From: Actinomycetota bacterium
GTDB lineage: Bacteria > Actinomycetota > Thermoleophilia > Miltoncostaeales > Miltoncostaeaceae
Direction of reading: 5' to 3'
Assembly (NCBI GenBank): GCA_963169235.1
Contig: CAUJCX010000059.1
Location: forward strand, 1 to 64,000
Length of the DNA: 64,000 bases
Of the stretch, positions 1-6,751 are shown piece after piece; positions within the stretch are counted from its first letter, which is position 1, and the number at the start of each line of letters is the position of its first letter. A program made the translations under genes and the position numbers. Under the pieces are notes generated by a model. It saw only the letters and a program-made list of their open reading frames with translations. It ran no database searches and had not been told where the DNA came from.

Positions 1-1
1 C

Positions 2-154
2 CGCGACCTGCTGGGCGGCAACGGCATCCTGCTCGAGAACCACGTGGCCCGGCACTTCGTGGACGCCCAGGTGGTGTCGACCGTGGAGGGCACCGACTCG
101 GTGCACGCGCTGATCGTCGGCCGCGACATCACGGGGATGTCGGCCTTCACCTGA
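2..154 (+). CDS. Acyl-CoA dehydrogenase (glutaryl-CoA dehydrogenase type), C-terminal fragment
   Basis: Only the last 50 codons are inside the window; the gene starts upstream. The translated tail reads [18 protein letters not shown] and then [18 protein letters not shown]. This is the C-terminal signature of flavin acyl-CoA dehydrogenases: a Gly-Gly-Asn-Gly turn, then the VEGTD segment carrying the catalytic glutamate. The ending with HALI-GR-ITG-AF is typical of glutaryl-CoA dehydrogenases, which oxidise and decarboxylate glutaryl-CoA to crotonyl-CoA in lysine and tryptophan breakdown. The substrate cannot be fixed from this fragment. Confidence 0.8.
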   Translation, partial: RDLLGGNGILLENHVARHFVDAQVVSTVEGTDSVHALIVGRDITGMSAFT

Positions 155-179
155 CACGTCTCTCCGGGCGTACTACCGC

Positions 180-452
180 TTGCGCATGGAGTCGATCAGC
201 CACCACCAGATGCGCAACGACAGCGCGGAGGTCTTGCGGCGCGTCGCCGCCGGGGAGACGCTCGTCGTCACCAAGAACGGGCTGCCCGCCGCGGTGATCG
301 GGCCGCCGCCGGATGGCACGCTCGCCGACCTCGCGTCCCGCGGGCGGCTCCGCGAGGCGCGAAAGCCCGCCGCCAGCCTGTTGACGTTCCCGCGCGCGAA
401 GGCCGGACGCCCGACGGCGGAGATCGTCCGCGATACGCGTGGCCCCTGGTGA
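180..452 (+). CDS. Phd/YefM-type antitoxin, apparently without a working toxin
   Basis: A 90-residue protein from the TTG at 180 (or 88 from the ATG at 186). The N-terminal 45 residues (SISHHQMRNDSAEVLRRVAAG, then ETLVVTKNGLPAAVI) match the dimerising, DNA-binding Phd/YefM fold. The C-terminus (EIVRDTRGPW) is the usual toxin-binding tail. In working loci the next gene, often overlapping by 4 nt, is a VapC/PIN or Doc toxin. Here the stop codon does overlap a GTG (GTGA at 449-452), but the following frame stops after 16 codons. I read it as an intact antitoxin with a lost toxin. Confidence 0.75.
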   Translation: MRMESISHHQMRNDSAEVLRRVAAGETLVVTKNGLPAAVIGPPPDGTLADLASRGRLREARKPAASLLTFPRAKAGRPTAEIVRDTRGPW

Positions 453-499
453 TCGTCTCGTATGTCGCCCTCGCGATGACCGGCCGCGTGCTGGTCTAG
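449..499 (+). pseudogene. Possible 5' remnant of a PIN/VapC toxin
   Basis: The frame starts with a GTG overlapping the antitoxin stop (GTGA) and encodes only MIVSYVALAMTGRVLV before TAG. Position and the hydrophobic beta-strand start are what one expects of a VapC toxin, but the catalytic Asp normally near residue 5 is not present, and the oppositely oriented gene ending at 496 occupies the rest of the space. This is inference from context; the peptide alone is too short to identify. Confidence 0.25.
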
Positions 500-891
500 G
501 GCGCCGAGATACGCCGCTCGTAGAAGATCTGTGCCTGCCGTCGAAGGTGATCGTGGGAATGGCCGATGGCGTCGCTGCGGCACTCGCTGGGCCGGGGGTC
601 TTCAGCAAACAGAGGGGGTTCATCCCAGTCTGCATCACGCGTGCGCAGCTGGTCTCGAAGCGCGCGGATGGACTCGGTCGCATTCCAGCTGGGGAGCCGC
701 GCGTGTCCACCGCAGAGCCCGCGCGCGGCCTCGCGGGCGGGTCCATCCGGGAGCACGGACGCGATTGCCTGAGCCCCCGCGTCAACCCCACGAAAGAAGC
801 CGTTCATCTCGGCCTCTCGCAACGCGGCCGCGATGAGGTCACGTTGCTCAAGGTCGAGAACTCTCGTTGAGGGGCGGCGCCGACGGAACAC
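496..891 (-). CDS. Hypothetical protein
   Basis: A 131-residue protein that I do not recognise. A good Shine-Dalgarno (GGAGG, spaced 6 nt) precedes the GTG at 891, and the residue composition looks natural (acidic helical start DLEQRDLIAAALREAE, then Trp-rich DADWDEPPLF), unlike the Arg-rich translations in other frames here. It has no signal peptide or membrane segment. It converges on the antitoxin remnant at 449-499, so an insertion or deletion there may have removed the toxin. Function unknown. Confidence 0.5.
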   Translation of the reverse strand: MFRRRRPSTRVLDLEQRDLIAAALREAEMNGFFRGVDAGAQAIASVLPDGPAREAARGLCGGHARLPSWNATESIRALRDQLRTRDADWDEPPLFAEDPRPSECRSDAIGHSHDHLRRQAQIFYERRISAP

Positions 892-979
892 CCGAACCTC
901 CTACGGCGTCGTTGGCGGTGTTCGGACTGATATCAGAGACGCACGCGAGAGTGTTGGTGCGCGACGATACAGCGAAGAG

Positions 980-1540
980 CTAGTTCCCGGTGGGCGATGA
1001 ACCCGGGAGGCGAATCACGCTGGTCTTCCCAGAACGAAGCGTAATCTCCATACTGCGCTGCTGTGTGGTCGTTTCTACCGTGTAGAAGTCATTGGCAACC
1101 GCAGCTTTTGCCGTCGCCACCCGCGCCTGCGCGAGTCCGGGTGCGTATCCGTCTACGCGTCGTGAGCCATCGGGTCGGTCGGTGATGATACGGAGCCCCT
1201 CGCGGGCAATGTACGCGGTGCTCGCACACACCTGGCCGTCGTCCATCGGGCCGGTCGCATCGACGGCGAGACACAGAACGTCGGGGCGTGCCATCGGCCC
1301 GGTTCCCGGTGCCAGCACAAACACGGTGTCTCCCACGCGGGCCCACGAACGCGCGCCGTGGGAGTCGACGAAGAAGCCTGCCGGCAGCGCCGGTGGGCTC
1401 TGGCTGGTCGCGACCCGGGCGTTCGTACTGCGCTTCGGTGCGTGATCCGTCGCTCCCGCTGCGCCCGAGCTCGCGAGGATGGTCGCTGCCCCAAGGACCG
1501 CGACGCCAGCGGACGCTACTGCGAGTCGAACCTTCGTCAT
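980..1540 (-). CDS. Secreted hypothetical protein
   Basis: A 186-residue protein with a clear Sec signal peptide: basic MTKVR, a hydrophobic stretch to about residue 28, and an AGA cleavage site. The mature part has no recognisable domain. It contains two cysteines, in VLCLAVD and QVCAST, that could form a disulfide, and ends in a Ser/Thr-rich tail. It lies in the same direction as, and just downstream of, a second small secreted protein (1580-1966), so the two may be co-expressed. Function unknown. Confidence 0.6.
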   Translation of the reverse strand: MTKVRLAVASAGVAVLGAATILASSGAAGATDHAPKRSTNARVATSQSPPALPAGFFVDSHGARSWARVGDTVFVLAPGTGPMARPDVLCLAVDATGPMDDGQVCASTAYIAREGLRIITDRPDGSRRVDGYAPGLAQARVATAKAAVANDFYTVETTTQQRSMEITLRSGKTSVIRLPGSSPTGN

Positions 1541-1579
1541 GGGGTGCTCCCATCTCTGTTGACGGTCAGCATGGAGATC

Positions 1580-1966
1580 CTAGTTGAAGCCGCACTGGAA
1601 CTGGCGCGTCTGGGTGCTGGACTGCCAGCAGCGGTGCTGGAATGATCCGTACGTGTGCGGGTAGGTCATGCCGGCTCCGGTAGCAGTCTTATGGTAGTAA
1701 CCGCCCGAATGGAGATCGATCGTCATCGTGGGGTACGGCTCATCGCCCCACAGCGCCATCCAGTCACGGTCGGTGGAGTACCACCCCGTCCAGGGCGTTG
1801 GGGAGTTGGGGCTCAAGGACCCCCACGCACACCCCGCCGCGAAGTAACAGCCAGCGTGAGCGGTTCCCGCACACACTCCGAGGGCGGCGACGGCCCCCGC
1901 CGACACCACCCACAGGCGAGCACGGCGGAGGGCGTGGCCGAATGAACGCAAGAACGACGTTGCCAC
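1580..1966 (-). CDS. Small secreted cysteine-containing protein
   Basis: 128 residues from the GTG at 1966, preceded by GGAGGG. A twin-basic N-terminus (RRAR) and hydrophobic core lead to a signal peptidase site after AHA, leaving a mature protein starting GCYFAAGCAWGS. The mature chain has four cysteines (two at the N-terminus, CW and CGFN at the C-terminus) and many Trp, Tyr and His residues, fitting a small disulfide-stabilised exported protein. No family recognised. Confidence 0.6.
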   Translation of the reverse strand: MATSFLRSFGHALRRARLWVVSAGAVAALGVCAGTAHAGCYFAAGCAWGSLSPNSPTPWTGWYSTDRDWMALWGDEPYPTMTIDLHSGGYYHKTATGAGMTYPHTYGSFQHRCWQSSTQTRQFQCGFN

Positions 1967-2100
1967 AGCACACCCTCCGCGTAGTCTGGCCTTATGAGTG
2001 CCGCGTTCTCGTGATGATGTCGTGGAAAAGTACGCGACGTAGTGCCCACGCTAAGCGCGTTGGGGGGGGGCATGTCAACCCCCTAAATCGTGAGACCAGG

Positions 2101-2658
2101 CTATCCCTTGTCGGCGAACGGCACCACGGGGAAGTCGACGGGCACGTCGAGCGCCACGTTGACGTAGTTGGTGAACAGGTTCAGCGCGACGTGCGCGACC
2201 AGCTCGACGATCTCCTCGTCGTCGAACCCGGCGGCGCGGACGGCCTCCACCGCGTCGGCCGGTACGCTGCCGCGCCCCTCCACCACGGCCAGGGCGAACG
2301 TGAGGGCGGCGGCGGTGCGGGGATCGTCGCTGCGCCCGGCCCGGGCCTCCGCCATGGCGTCGTCGCTGACGCCGGCGCCGCGACCCAGCAGGGTGTGGGC
2401 CGACAGGCAGTACGTGCAGCGGTCGTAGTTCGCGATCGCCACAGCGATCTGCTCGCCCAGCGACGCCGGGATGCGGCCGCCGCCGAGGGCCTTGAAGCTG
2501 CCCCACATCGACGCAAGCGCTGCGGGCGAGCGGGCGACGGTGGCGAACATGGCCGGCGTGGTGCCGAACGCACCGTGGATCTCGTCGAGCATGGCGCGGG
2601 TGTCGCCGGTGGCCTCGGCGCGGTCGACGGGGGCAATGCGGGCGGTGCTCGTGCTCAT
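2101..2658 (-). CDS. AhpD-like carboxymuconolactone decarboxylase-family protein
   Basis: 185 residues, of the size and order expected for the uncharacterised peroxidase-related branch of the AhpD/CMD superfamily. The core motif CTYCLSAHTLLGR (around residues 78-90) supplies the CxxC redox pair and the histidine three residues later that make up the AhpD active site. The family reduces peroxides or peroxiredoxin partners through a cysteine relay. The ATG at 2658 has a strong Shine-Dalgarno (GAAGGAG). Just upstream is a perfect AGAGGA-N-TCCTCT palindrome whose core recurs at the promoter of the neighbouring MarR gene, so this is probably the regulator's target. Confidence 0.8.
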   Translation of the reverse strand: MSTSTARIAPVDRAEATGDTRAMLDEIHGAFGTTPAMFATVARSPAALASMWGSFKALGGGRIPASLGEQIAVAIANYDRCTYCLSAHTLLGRGAGVSDDAMAEARAGRSDDPRTAAALTFALAVVEGRGSVPADAVEAVRAAGFDDEEIVELVAHVALNLFTNYVNVALDVPVDFPVVPFADKG

Positions 2659-2684
2659 GACGTTCTCCTTCGGGTGGTTGGTGT

Positions 2685-2697
2685 AGAGGAGTCCTCT
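2685..2697. promoter_or_regulatory. Perfect palindrome, probable MarR operator
   Basis: AGAGGA, one base, TCCTCT: a perfect 6-1-6 inverted repeat in the 81-base gap between the MarR gene and the AhpD-like gene. Its nine-base core AGGA-N-TCCT reappears at 3409-3417 beside the MarR gene's own -35 box. Two copies at the two promoters are what an autoregulating MarR protein would need. Binding is inferred. Confidence 0.55.
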
Positions 2698-2739
2698 GTA
2701 ATGAGGAGACGGGAAGGCGAGAGGGGGCGGGACGAGCGT

Positions 2740-3372
2740 TCAGGCCGCCGGGAGGGTGGCGAGCGGCTGGTACTCGGGGCAGTCGATGCGCAACAGCGCG
2801 GCCGGCAGCGGCACGTCGAGAAGGGCGCAGCGATGGGCGCCCACCTCGGGCGACCCGTCGCGGTCGAAGAACCGGCACAGCGTGCACATGCGCACCTCGG
2901 GCACGTGGCCTCCCCGGCGCAGGGTCGCGACCACCGTGACCAGCGCGTCGAACAGCGCCGCCTGGCTGGTGGCGTCGAGGCTCTGGACGGCCTGGGCGAG
3001 GCCCGCGGCGGGGGCGTCCGCCTCGGCCACCGCGGCGTGGCCCGCGGGCGTCAGGCGCACCGCGGCGGCGCGACGGTCGGACGGGTCGCGGTCGCGGTCG
3101 ACCAGGCCGTGCGCGACCAGCGCGCGGACGGTGTCGCTGGCGCTGGCGACGGCCACGCCCATGCGGTCGGCAACGAACGACAGGCGCGCGGGGCCGGGGT
3201 GCGCGGCCAGCACGCGCAGGGCGCGCAGCTGCGCCGGCTTGAGCCCCAGGCGGCCGGCCGTGTCCCACTCGGCCAGGCGCACGTACGTGGCGACGCGCTC
3301 GAGCGCGTCGGCCGCGCGGTCGGCCAGGGGAGGGGTGTCGGCCCAGGGATCCTCGGTGTCGGGACGGCTCAC
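2740..3372 (-). CDS. MarR-family regulator with C-terminal cysteine cluster
   Basis: 210 residues. Residues 35-125 form a MarR winged helix (LKPAQLRALRVLAAHPG, FVADRMGVAVASASDTVRAL, DRDRDPSDRRAAAVRLTPAG with the conserved wing). The unusual part is the last 50 residues, which contain CTLC, HRC and DCPEY: four cysteines plus a histidine that could hold zinc or an iron-sulfur cluster. The gene starts at a GTG 7 nt after a TAGGCT -10 box with a consensus TTGACA 18 nt further up, so the mRNA is probably leaderless. Next to an AhpD-type CxxC enzyme, a redox- or metal-sensing role is likely but unproven. Confidence 0.8.
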   Translation of the reverse strand: MSRPDTEDPWADTPPLADRAADALERVATYVRLAEWDTAGRLGLKPAQLRALRVLAAHPGPARLSFVADRMGVAVASASDTVRALVAHGLVDRDRDPSDRRAAAVRLTPAGHAAVAEADAPAAGLAQAVQSLDATSQAALFDALVTVVATLRRGGHVPEVRMCTLCRFFDRDGSPEVGAHRCALLDVPLPAALLRIDCPEYQPLATLPAA

Positions 3373-3379
3373 GGCGCCC

Positions 3380-3417
3380 AGCCTACGAGGGCATCGTCAG
3401 GCATGTCAAGGACTCCT
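3380..3417 (-). promoter_or_regulatory. MarR gene promoter with operator at the -35 box
   Basis: On the minus strand: TTGACA at 3409-3404, an 18-nt spacer, TAGGCT at 3385-3380, then 7 nt to the GTG at 3372. The AGGACTCCT core of the 2685-2697 palindrome lies at 3409-3417, touching the -35 box, so a bound repressor would block RNA polymerase. This is the most consensus-like promoter in the window. Confidence 0.6.
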
Positions 3418-4252
3418 AAACAAAACGCTCGCCGTCGGCGGTGACCGACCGCGGGGTGAAGCCCAGGAGGCGCGCGGCGCGCGTGCTGTCGAGCACCAGG
3501 GCGCGGGGGCGGCCGGGCGGGCTGGGCGCGCCCCGGAGAAGGGCCGCGTCGAGCCCGCTCCACCCCGCCACCGCCTGGGCGAACCGCAGGCGGCTGACGG
3601 TCTGCGGCCCGGCCAGGTGCAGGGGCCCGGCGTGGGGCGTGGCGGCCAGCGCGACCAGCGCCGAGGCCAGATCGTCCACCTGCACGGGGCGGCGAAGCTC
3701 GTCGTCGAAGAACGCCATCTGCACGTCGCCGCTCACCACGTCGGCCACCACCCGCTCGTGCGGTGACGGCGGGCCGCCGGGGCCGCCGTAGATGAGCGAC
3801 GTGCGCACGATGGCCGCGTCGGGATCGCACGTGGTCACCAGGCGCTCGGCGTCGGCCTTGCTGCGCCCGTAGTCGTGGACGGGGGCGGGCACGGCGTCCT
3901 CCCCGATGGGGGCGTCGCTGCGCCCGTCGAACACCACGTCGGACGACAGGTGCACCAGGCGCGCCCCCGCGGCCCGGGCTGCGCGGGCCACCGCCGCGGC
4001 CCCGCCGGTGTTCACCGCGCGCATGCGGGGGCCGTCGAGGAGGTACGCGGTGTGCACCACGGCGTCGGGCAGGATGCGCGACACCAGCGCGGCGACGGCG
4101 TCGGCGTCGCACACGTCGAGCCGGTGGGGGGTGGCCTCGGCGGGTGCGTCGCCGGTCAGCACGGTGGCGTGCACGTGCCAGCCGGCGTCGGCGGCGGCGC
4201 GGCACACGCGGCCCCCGAGATAGCCCGATCCGCCGGTGACGAGCAATCGCAT
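3416..4252 (-). CDS. NAD(P)-dependent reductase, RmlD/extended-SDR type
   Basis: 278 residues from the ATG at 4252 (the frame is open further upstream, but the Rossmann motif fixes this start). The N-terminus is MRLLVTGGSGYLGGRV, the GxxGxxG dinucleotide site. Later come the SSDVVFDG segment and YGRSKADAE, the catalytic YxxxK of short-chain dehydrogenases, and a C-terminal half of dTDP-4-dehydrorhamnose reductase type (HLAGPQTVSRLRFAQAV). Likely a sugar-nucleotide or related carbonyl reductase. No rhamnose genes are nearby, so the substrate is open. A TACCAT box 9 nt before the ATG suggests a very short leader. Confidence 0.75.
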   Translation of the reverse strand: MRLLVTGGSGYLGGRVCRAAADAGWHVHATVLTGDAPAEATPHRLDVCDADAVAALVSRILPDAVVHTAYLLDGPRMRAVNTGGAAAVARAARAAGARLVHLSSDVVFDGRSDAPIGEDAVPAPVHDYGRSKADAERLVTTCDPDAAIVRTSLIYGGPGGPPSPHERVVADVVSGDVQMAFFDDELRRPVQVDDLASALVALAATPHAGPLHLAGPQTVSRLRFAQAVAGWSGLDAALLRGAPSPPGRPRALVLDSTRAARLLGFTPRSVTADGERFV

Positions 4253-4293
4253 GGAACCGGGATGGTAGTCGGCGACGGGCTCCTGGCCTACGC

Positions 4294-4307
4294 TGGACGT
4301 ACGTCCA
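4294..4307. promoter_or_regulatory. 14-bp palindrome in the csbD leader
   Basis: TGGACGTACGTCCA is a perfect 14-base palindrome directly behind a TACGCT -10-like box (4289-4294) and ahead of the GAGGAAAG Shine-Dalgarno of csbD. It could be a repressor site or a small 5'-UTR hairpin. No regulator is identified. Confidence 0.4.
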
Positions 4308-4325
4308 CGAGGAAAGCGAGACGCC

Positions 4326-4505
4326 ATGAGCGACGGCAAAGCGGACGAGATGAAGGGCCGGCTGAAGGAGGCCGCGGGGGCCGTGACCGGCGATCGCGAC
4401 CAGGCCCGCGAAGGTCGCGACGAGCAGCGCAAGGGCAAGCTGAAGCAGGCCGGCGAGAAGCTGGGCGACGCGGTGGACGCCGTCAAGGATGCCGCCAAGC
4501 GCTGA
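4326..4505 (+). CDS. CsbD-family stress protein
   Basis: 59 residues, nearly all charged and helical, matching the CsbD pattern: KADEMKGRLKEAAGAVTGD followed by a second, similar helix KGKLKQAGEKLGDAVDAVK. CsbD-like proteins are small, abundant, general-stress-induced proteins of unknown biochemical role. GAGGAAAG precedes the ATG. A palindrome in the leader suggests its own regulation. It stands alone between the reductase and the thiamine operon. Confidence 0.85.
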   Translation: MSDGKADEMKGRLKEAAGAVTGDRDQAREGRDEQRKGKLKQAGEKLGDAVDAVKDAAKR

Positions 4506-4582
4506 GCTGCACCACGTCCACCGGGCGGTGTGCCGTGGTAACCTCGGCGGACCGCCCACGGGCGCGGACAATCTTCATAGAC

Positions 4583-4667
4583 CCTGCTAGGGGGGCCTTA
4601 CAGGCTGAGATCCCATCCGGGACCACCCTAGAACCTGATCTCGTTAATGCGAGCGGAGGGAAGCGGG
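4583..4667 (+). promoter_or_regulatory. TPP riboswitch (THI element)
   Basis: The conserved THI-box pieces are present in order: GGGGGGCC, GGCTGAGA, ACCCTAGAACCTGATC, GTTAATGC, and GAGGGAAGC. The closing P1 helix can be drawn as CCTGCT (4583-4588) with AGCGGG (4662-4667). The 3' strand ends at the base before the ATG, and the Shine-Dalgarno GGAGGG (4655-4660) lies inside the aptamer. TPP binding should therefore hide the ribosome site directly, with no separate expression platform. It controls the four-gene unit 4668-7527. Confidence 0.93.
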
Positions 4668-4961
4668 ATGATCATGGAAATCCAGGTGCTGCCGACCCCC
4701 ATGGGCACGGCGCATCAGCCTTACGCCTACGTCGACGCGGCCATCGCGGCGATCGCCGGCAGCGGCCTCACGTACGAGGTGAACGCGCTCGGCACGGTGG
4801 TGGAGGGCGAGCCGGACGACGTCTGGGACCTGGCGCGGGCGGTGCACGACGCCACGCTGGCGGCCGGGGCGGAGTCGGTGGTGACCAACATCAAGCTGGC
4901 CGAGCGTCCCGGAGGGGACCTCCGCATGGGGGAGCTCGTGGCGCCCTACCGGGCGGGCTGA
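4668..4961 (+). CDS. Thiamine-binding protein, YkoF/MTH1187 family
   Basis: 97 residues. The ATG at 4668 is 7 nt after the Shine-Dalgarno in the riboswitch; an upstream in-frame ATG at 4647 lies inside the aptamer and is not a start. The sequence (IQVLPTPMGTAHQPYAYVDAA, then YEVNALGTVVEGE and SVVTNIKLAERPGG) matches the small ferredoxin-like MTH1187/YkoF proteins, which bind thiamine or its pyrimidine part in the cytosol. Co-transcription with an HMP-type ABC transporter under TPP control fits a role in buffering or sensing the imported precursor. Confidence 0.8.
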   Translation: MIMEIQVLPTPMGTAHQPYAYVDAAIAAIAGSGLTYEVNALGTVVEGEPDDVWDLARAVHDATLAAGAESVVTNIKLAERPGGDLRMGELVAPYRAG

Positions 4962-4967
4962 TCGCCG

Positions 4968-5750
4968 GTGGGTTACGCACGGCGTGGCGCCGCCCGGCTT
5001 GTGCCACCCCTGGCGCTGCTCGCGCTGCTGGTCGCCGCGTGGGAGGCGTGGGTGAGGGTCGCGGGCATCGACCCGTCGGTCATCCCTGCGCCCACGCGGG
5101 TGGCGGCGGCGCTACGTGACCAGGCGGGGCCGCTGTACGAGAACTCGCTCACCACGTTGGCCGAGACGCTGATCGGCCTGGGGCTGGGAGCGGTCCTCGG
5201 GCTCGTGGTCGCCATCGTGATCGCCGGGTCGCGCCTGGCGCGCAGCGCCGTGGAGCCGCTGTTGGTGGTGCTGCAGACCGTTCCGCCCATCGTGCTGGCG
5301 CCCATCCTGGTGCTGGCGCTGGGGTTCGGCTGGGCCCCGCGCATCGCCGTGGTGACGGCCATCGTCTTCTTCCCCGTGGCGATCGCGGCCGCCGGCGCGT
5401 TCGTGTCGGCCGACCCGTCCCGCATCGAACTGATGCGCTCGTTCGGGGCCTCACGCCTCGACGTGCTGCGCCACGTGACCCTGCCCGGCGCCGTCCCCGC
5501 CATCTTCGACGGCGTGCGCATCAGCGCGGCCTACGCCGTCGCGGGCGCCGCCATCAGCGAGCAGATCGGCGGTGCCGAAGGCGGTCTCGGCCTGTTCATC
5601 GTCCGCTCGCAGCGCAGCTTCCGGGCCGACCAGGTGGTGGCCGCCGTGGTCGTCATCGCCGCGCTGTCCGTCGTCATCTACGCCGTGGTCGGGCTGCTTG
5701 CCCGCAAGGCCGCGCCGTGGCACCACATCCATCGCACGGAGGCCCCATGA
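4968..5750 (+). CDS. ABC transporter permease, thiamine-precursor (ThiX-like) type
   Basis: 260 residues from the GTG at 4968. Six hydrophobic segments and the EAA-loop signature (LMRSFGASRLDVLRHVTLPGAVPAIFDGVR) identify a BPD-type permease of the SsuC/TauC/ThiX group. The riboswitch upstream and the NMT1/THI5-like binding protein downstream specify hydroxymethylpyrimidine or a related thiamine precursor over sulfonates. The next gene overlaps by 4 nt (ATGA). Confidence 0.85.
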   Translation: MGYARRGAARLVPPLALLALLVAAWEAWVRVAGIDPSVIPAPTRVAAALRDQAGPLYENSLTTLAETLIGLGLGAVLGLVVAIVIAGSRLARSAVEPLLVVLQTVPPIVLAPILVLALGFGWAPRIAVVTAIVFFPVAIAAAGAFVSADPSRIELMRSFGASRLDVLRHVTLPGAVPAIFDGVRISAAYAVAGAAISEQIGGAEGGLGLFIVRSQRSFRADQVVAAVVVIAALSVVIYAVVGLLARKAAPWHHIHRTEAP

Positions 5751-6751
5751 AGCCCGCGGCACGCCGCATCGCGTGCGTCGTCGCCGCATCGGTGATGGCA
5801 CTGTCGGTCGTCGCGTGCGGCGACGACGCGTCCACCGGTGCCGGGCCCAAGAAGGTGACGGTGATCCTGGACTGGACGCCCAACACCAACCACGCGGGCG
5901 TGTACCTGGCCCGCCAGAAGGGCTACTACCAACGGGCCGGGCTGGACGTGAAGGTGATCGAGCCCGACCAGGCCGGAGCCCTGGCGCAGGTGATGGCCGG
6001 CAACGGGCAGTTCGCGTTCTCGTACGCCGAGCAGGTTCTCCCCCTGCGCGCGCAGGGCTCGGACGTCGTGTCGATCGCGGCGGTGACGCGCACCAACACC
6101 AGCTCGCTGGTGTCTCCCGCCGACCGCGGCATCCGCCGCCCCCGCGACCTCGAGGGCAAGACGTACGCCGGGTTCGGCGGAGACATCGAGAAGCCCCTCA
6201 TCGAGGCGCTGGTGCGCTGCGACGGCGGTGATCCGGCGAAGGTGAAGTACGTCGACGTCGGCAACGTCGACTACACCGTGGGCTTCCGCCGCAAAGCGTT
6301 CGACGCCGTGTGGGTGTTCGACGGCTGGGACGTCATCCGCATGCGACGCATCCAGAAGACACCCGTCAACACCATCCAGTTCCGCGACCACCTCAACTGC
6401 ATCCCCGACTGGTACACGCCCGTGATCGCCACCAGCGGCACGGTGCTGAAGGAGCAGCCCGAGACGGTGCGGGCGTTCCTGGCCGCCACCGCCAAGGGGT
6501 ACGAGGACGCCGCCAAGCATCCGTCCGAGGCGGCCGCGGTGGTGATGCAGGCGGCCCCGGAGTCGGACCAGGCGCTGTTGGTGCCGTCGGCGCGCTTCCT
6601 GGCGCCGTTCTTCCTCGACGCCAACGGCCGCTGGGGACACCAGGACCCGGGCATGTGGGAGGGGTTCAACGCGTTCCTGCGCACCAACGACATCACCGCG
6701 CCCGAGTCGGCGGAGGGATCGTTCACCAACGACTACCTGCCGAAGGGGTGA
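5747..6751 (+). CDS. NMT1/THI5-like substrate-binding lipoprotein for thiamine precursor
   Basis: 334 residues starting at the ATG of an ATGA overlap with the permease. Residues 1-24 are a lipoprotein signal with lipobox VVAC. The mature protein opens with KKVTVILDWTPNTNHAGVYLARQKGYY, the hallmark of NMT1/THI5-like HMP-binding proteins (ThiY). The rest is a type II periplasmic-binding fold (GNGQFAFSYAEQVLPLRAQG). It should sit lipid-anchored outside the membrane and deliver formylaminopyrimidine or HMP to the permease. Confidence 0.88.
   Translation: MKPAARRIACVVAASVMALSVVACGDDASTGAGPKKVTVILDWTPNTNHAGVYLARQKGYYQRAGLDVKVIEPDQAGALAQVMAGNGQFAFSYAEQVLPLRAQGSDVVSIAAVTRTNTSSLVSPADRGIRRPRDLEGKTYAGFGGDIEKPLIEALVRCDGGDPAKVKYVDVGNVDYTVGFRRKAFDAVWVFDGWDVIRMRRIQKTPVNTIQFRDHLNCIPDWYTPVIATSGTVLKEQPETVRAFLAATAKGYEDAAKHPSEAAAVVMQAAPESDQALLVPSARFLAPFFLDANGRWGHQDPGMWEGFNAFLRTNDITAPESAEGSFTNDYLPKG

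Noticed and set aside
439-870. A 143-codon plus-strand frame opposite the hypothetical gene at 496-891
   Set aside because: No ribosome site at its start, whereas the minus-strand frame has GGAGG at proper spacing.
1798-3444. A 548-codon plus-strand frame opposite the AhpD-like and MarR genes
   Set aside because: Composition (RRRG, HVRG, RARR) is typical of reverse-complement shadow; the real genes with motifs lie on the minus strand.
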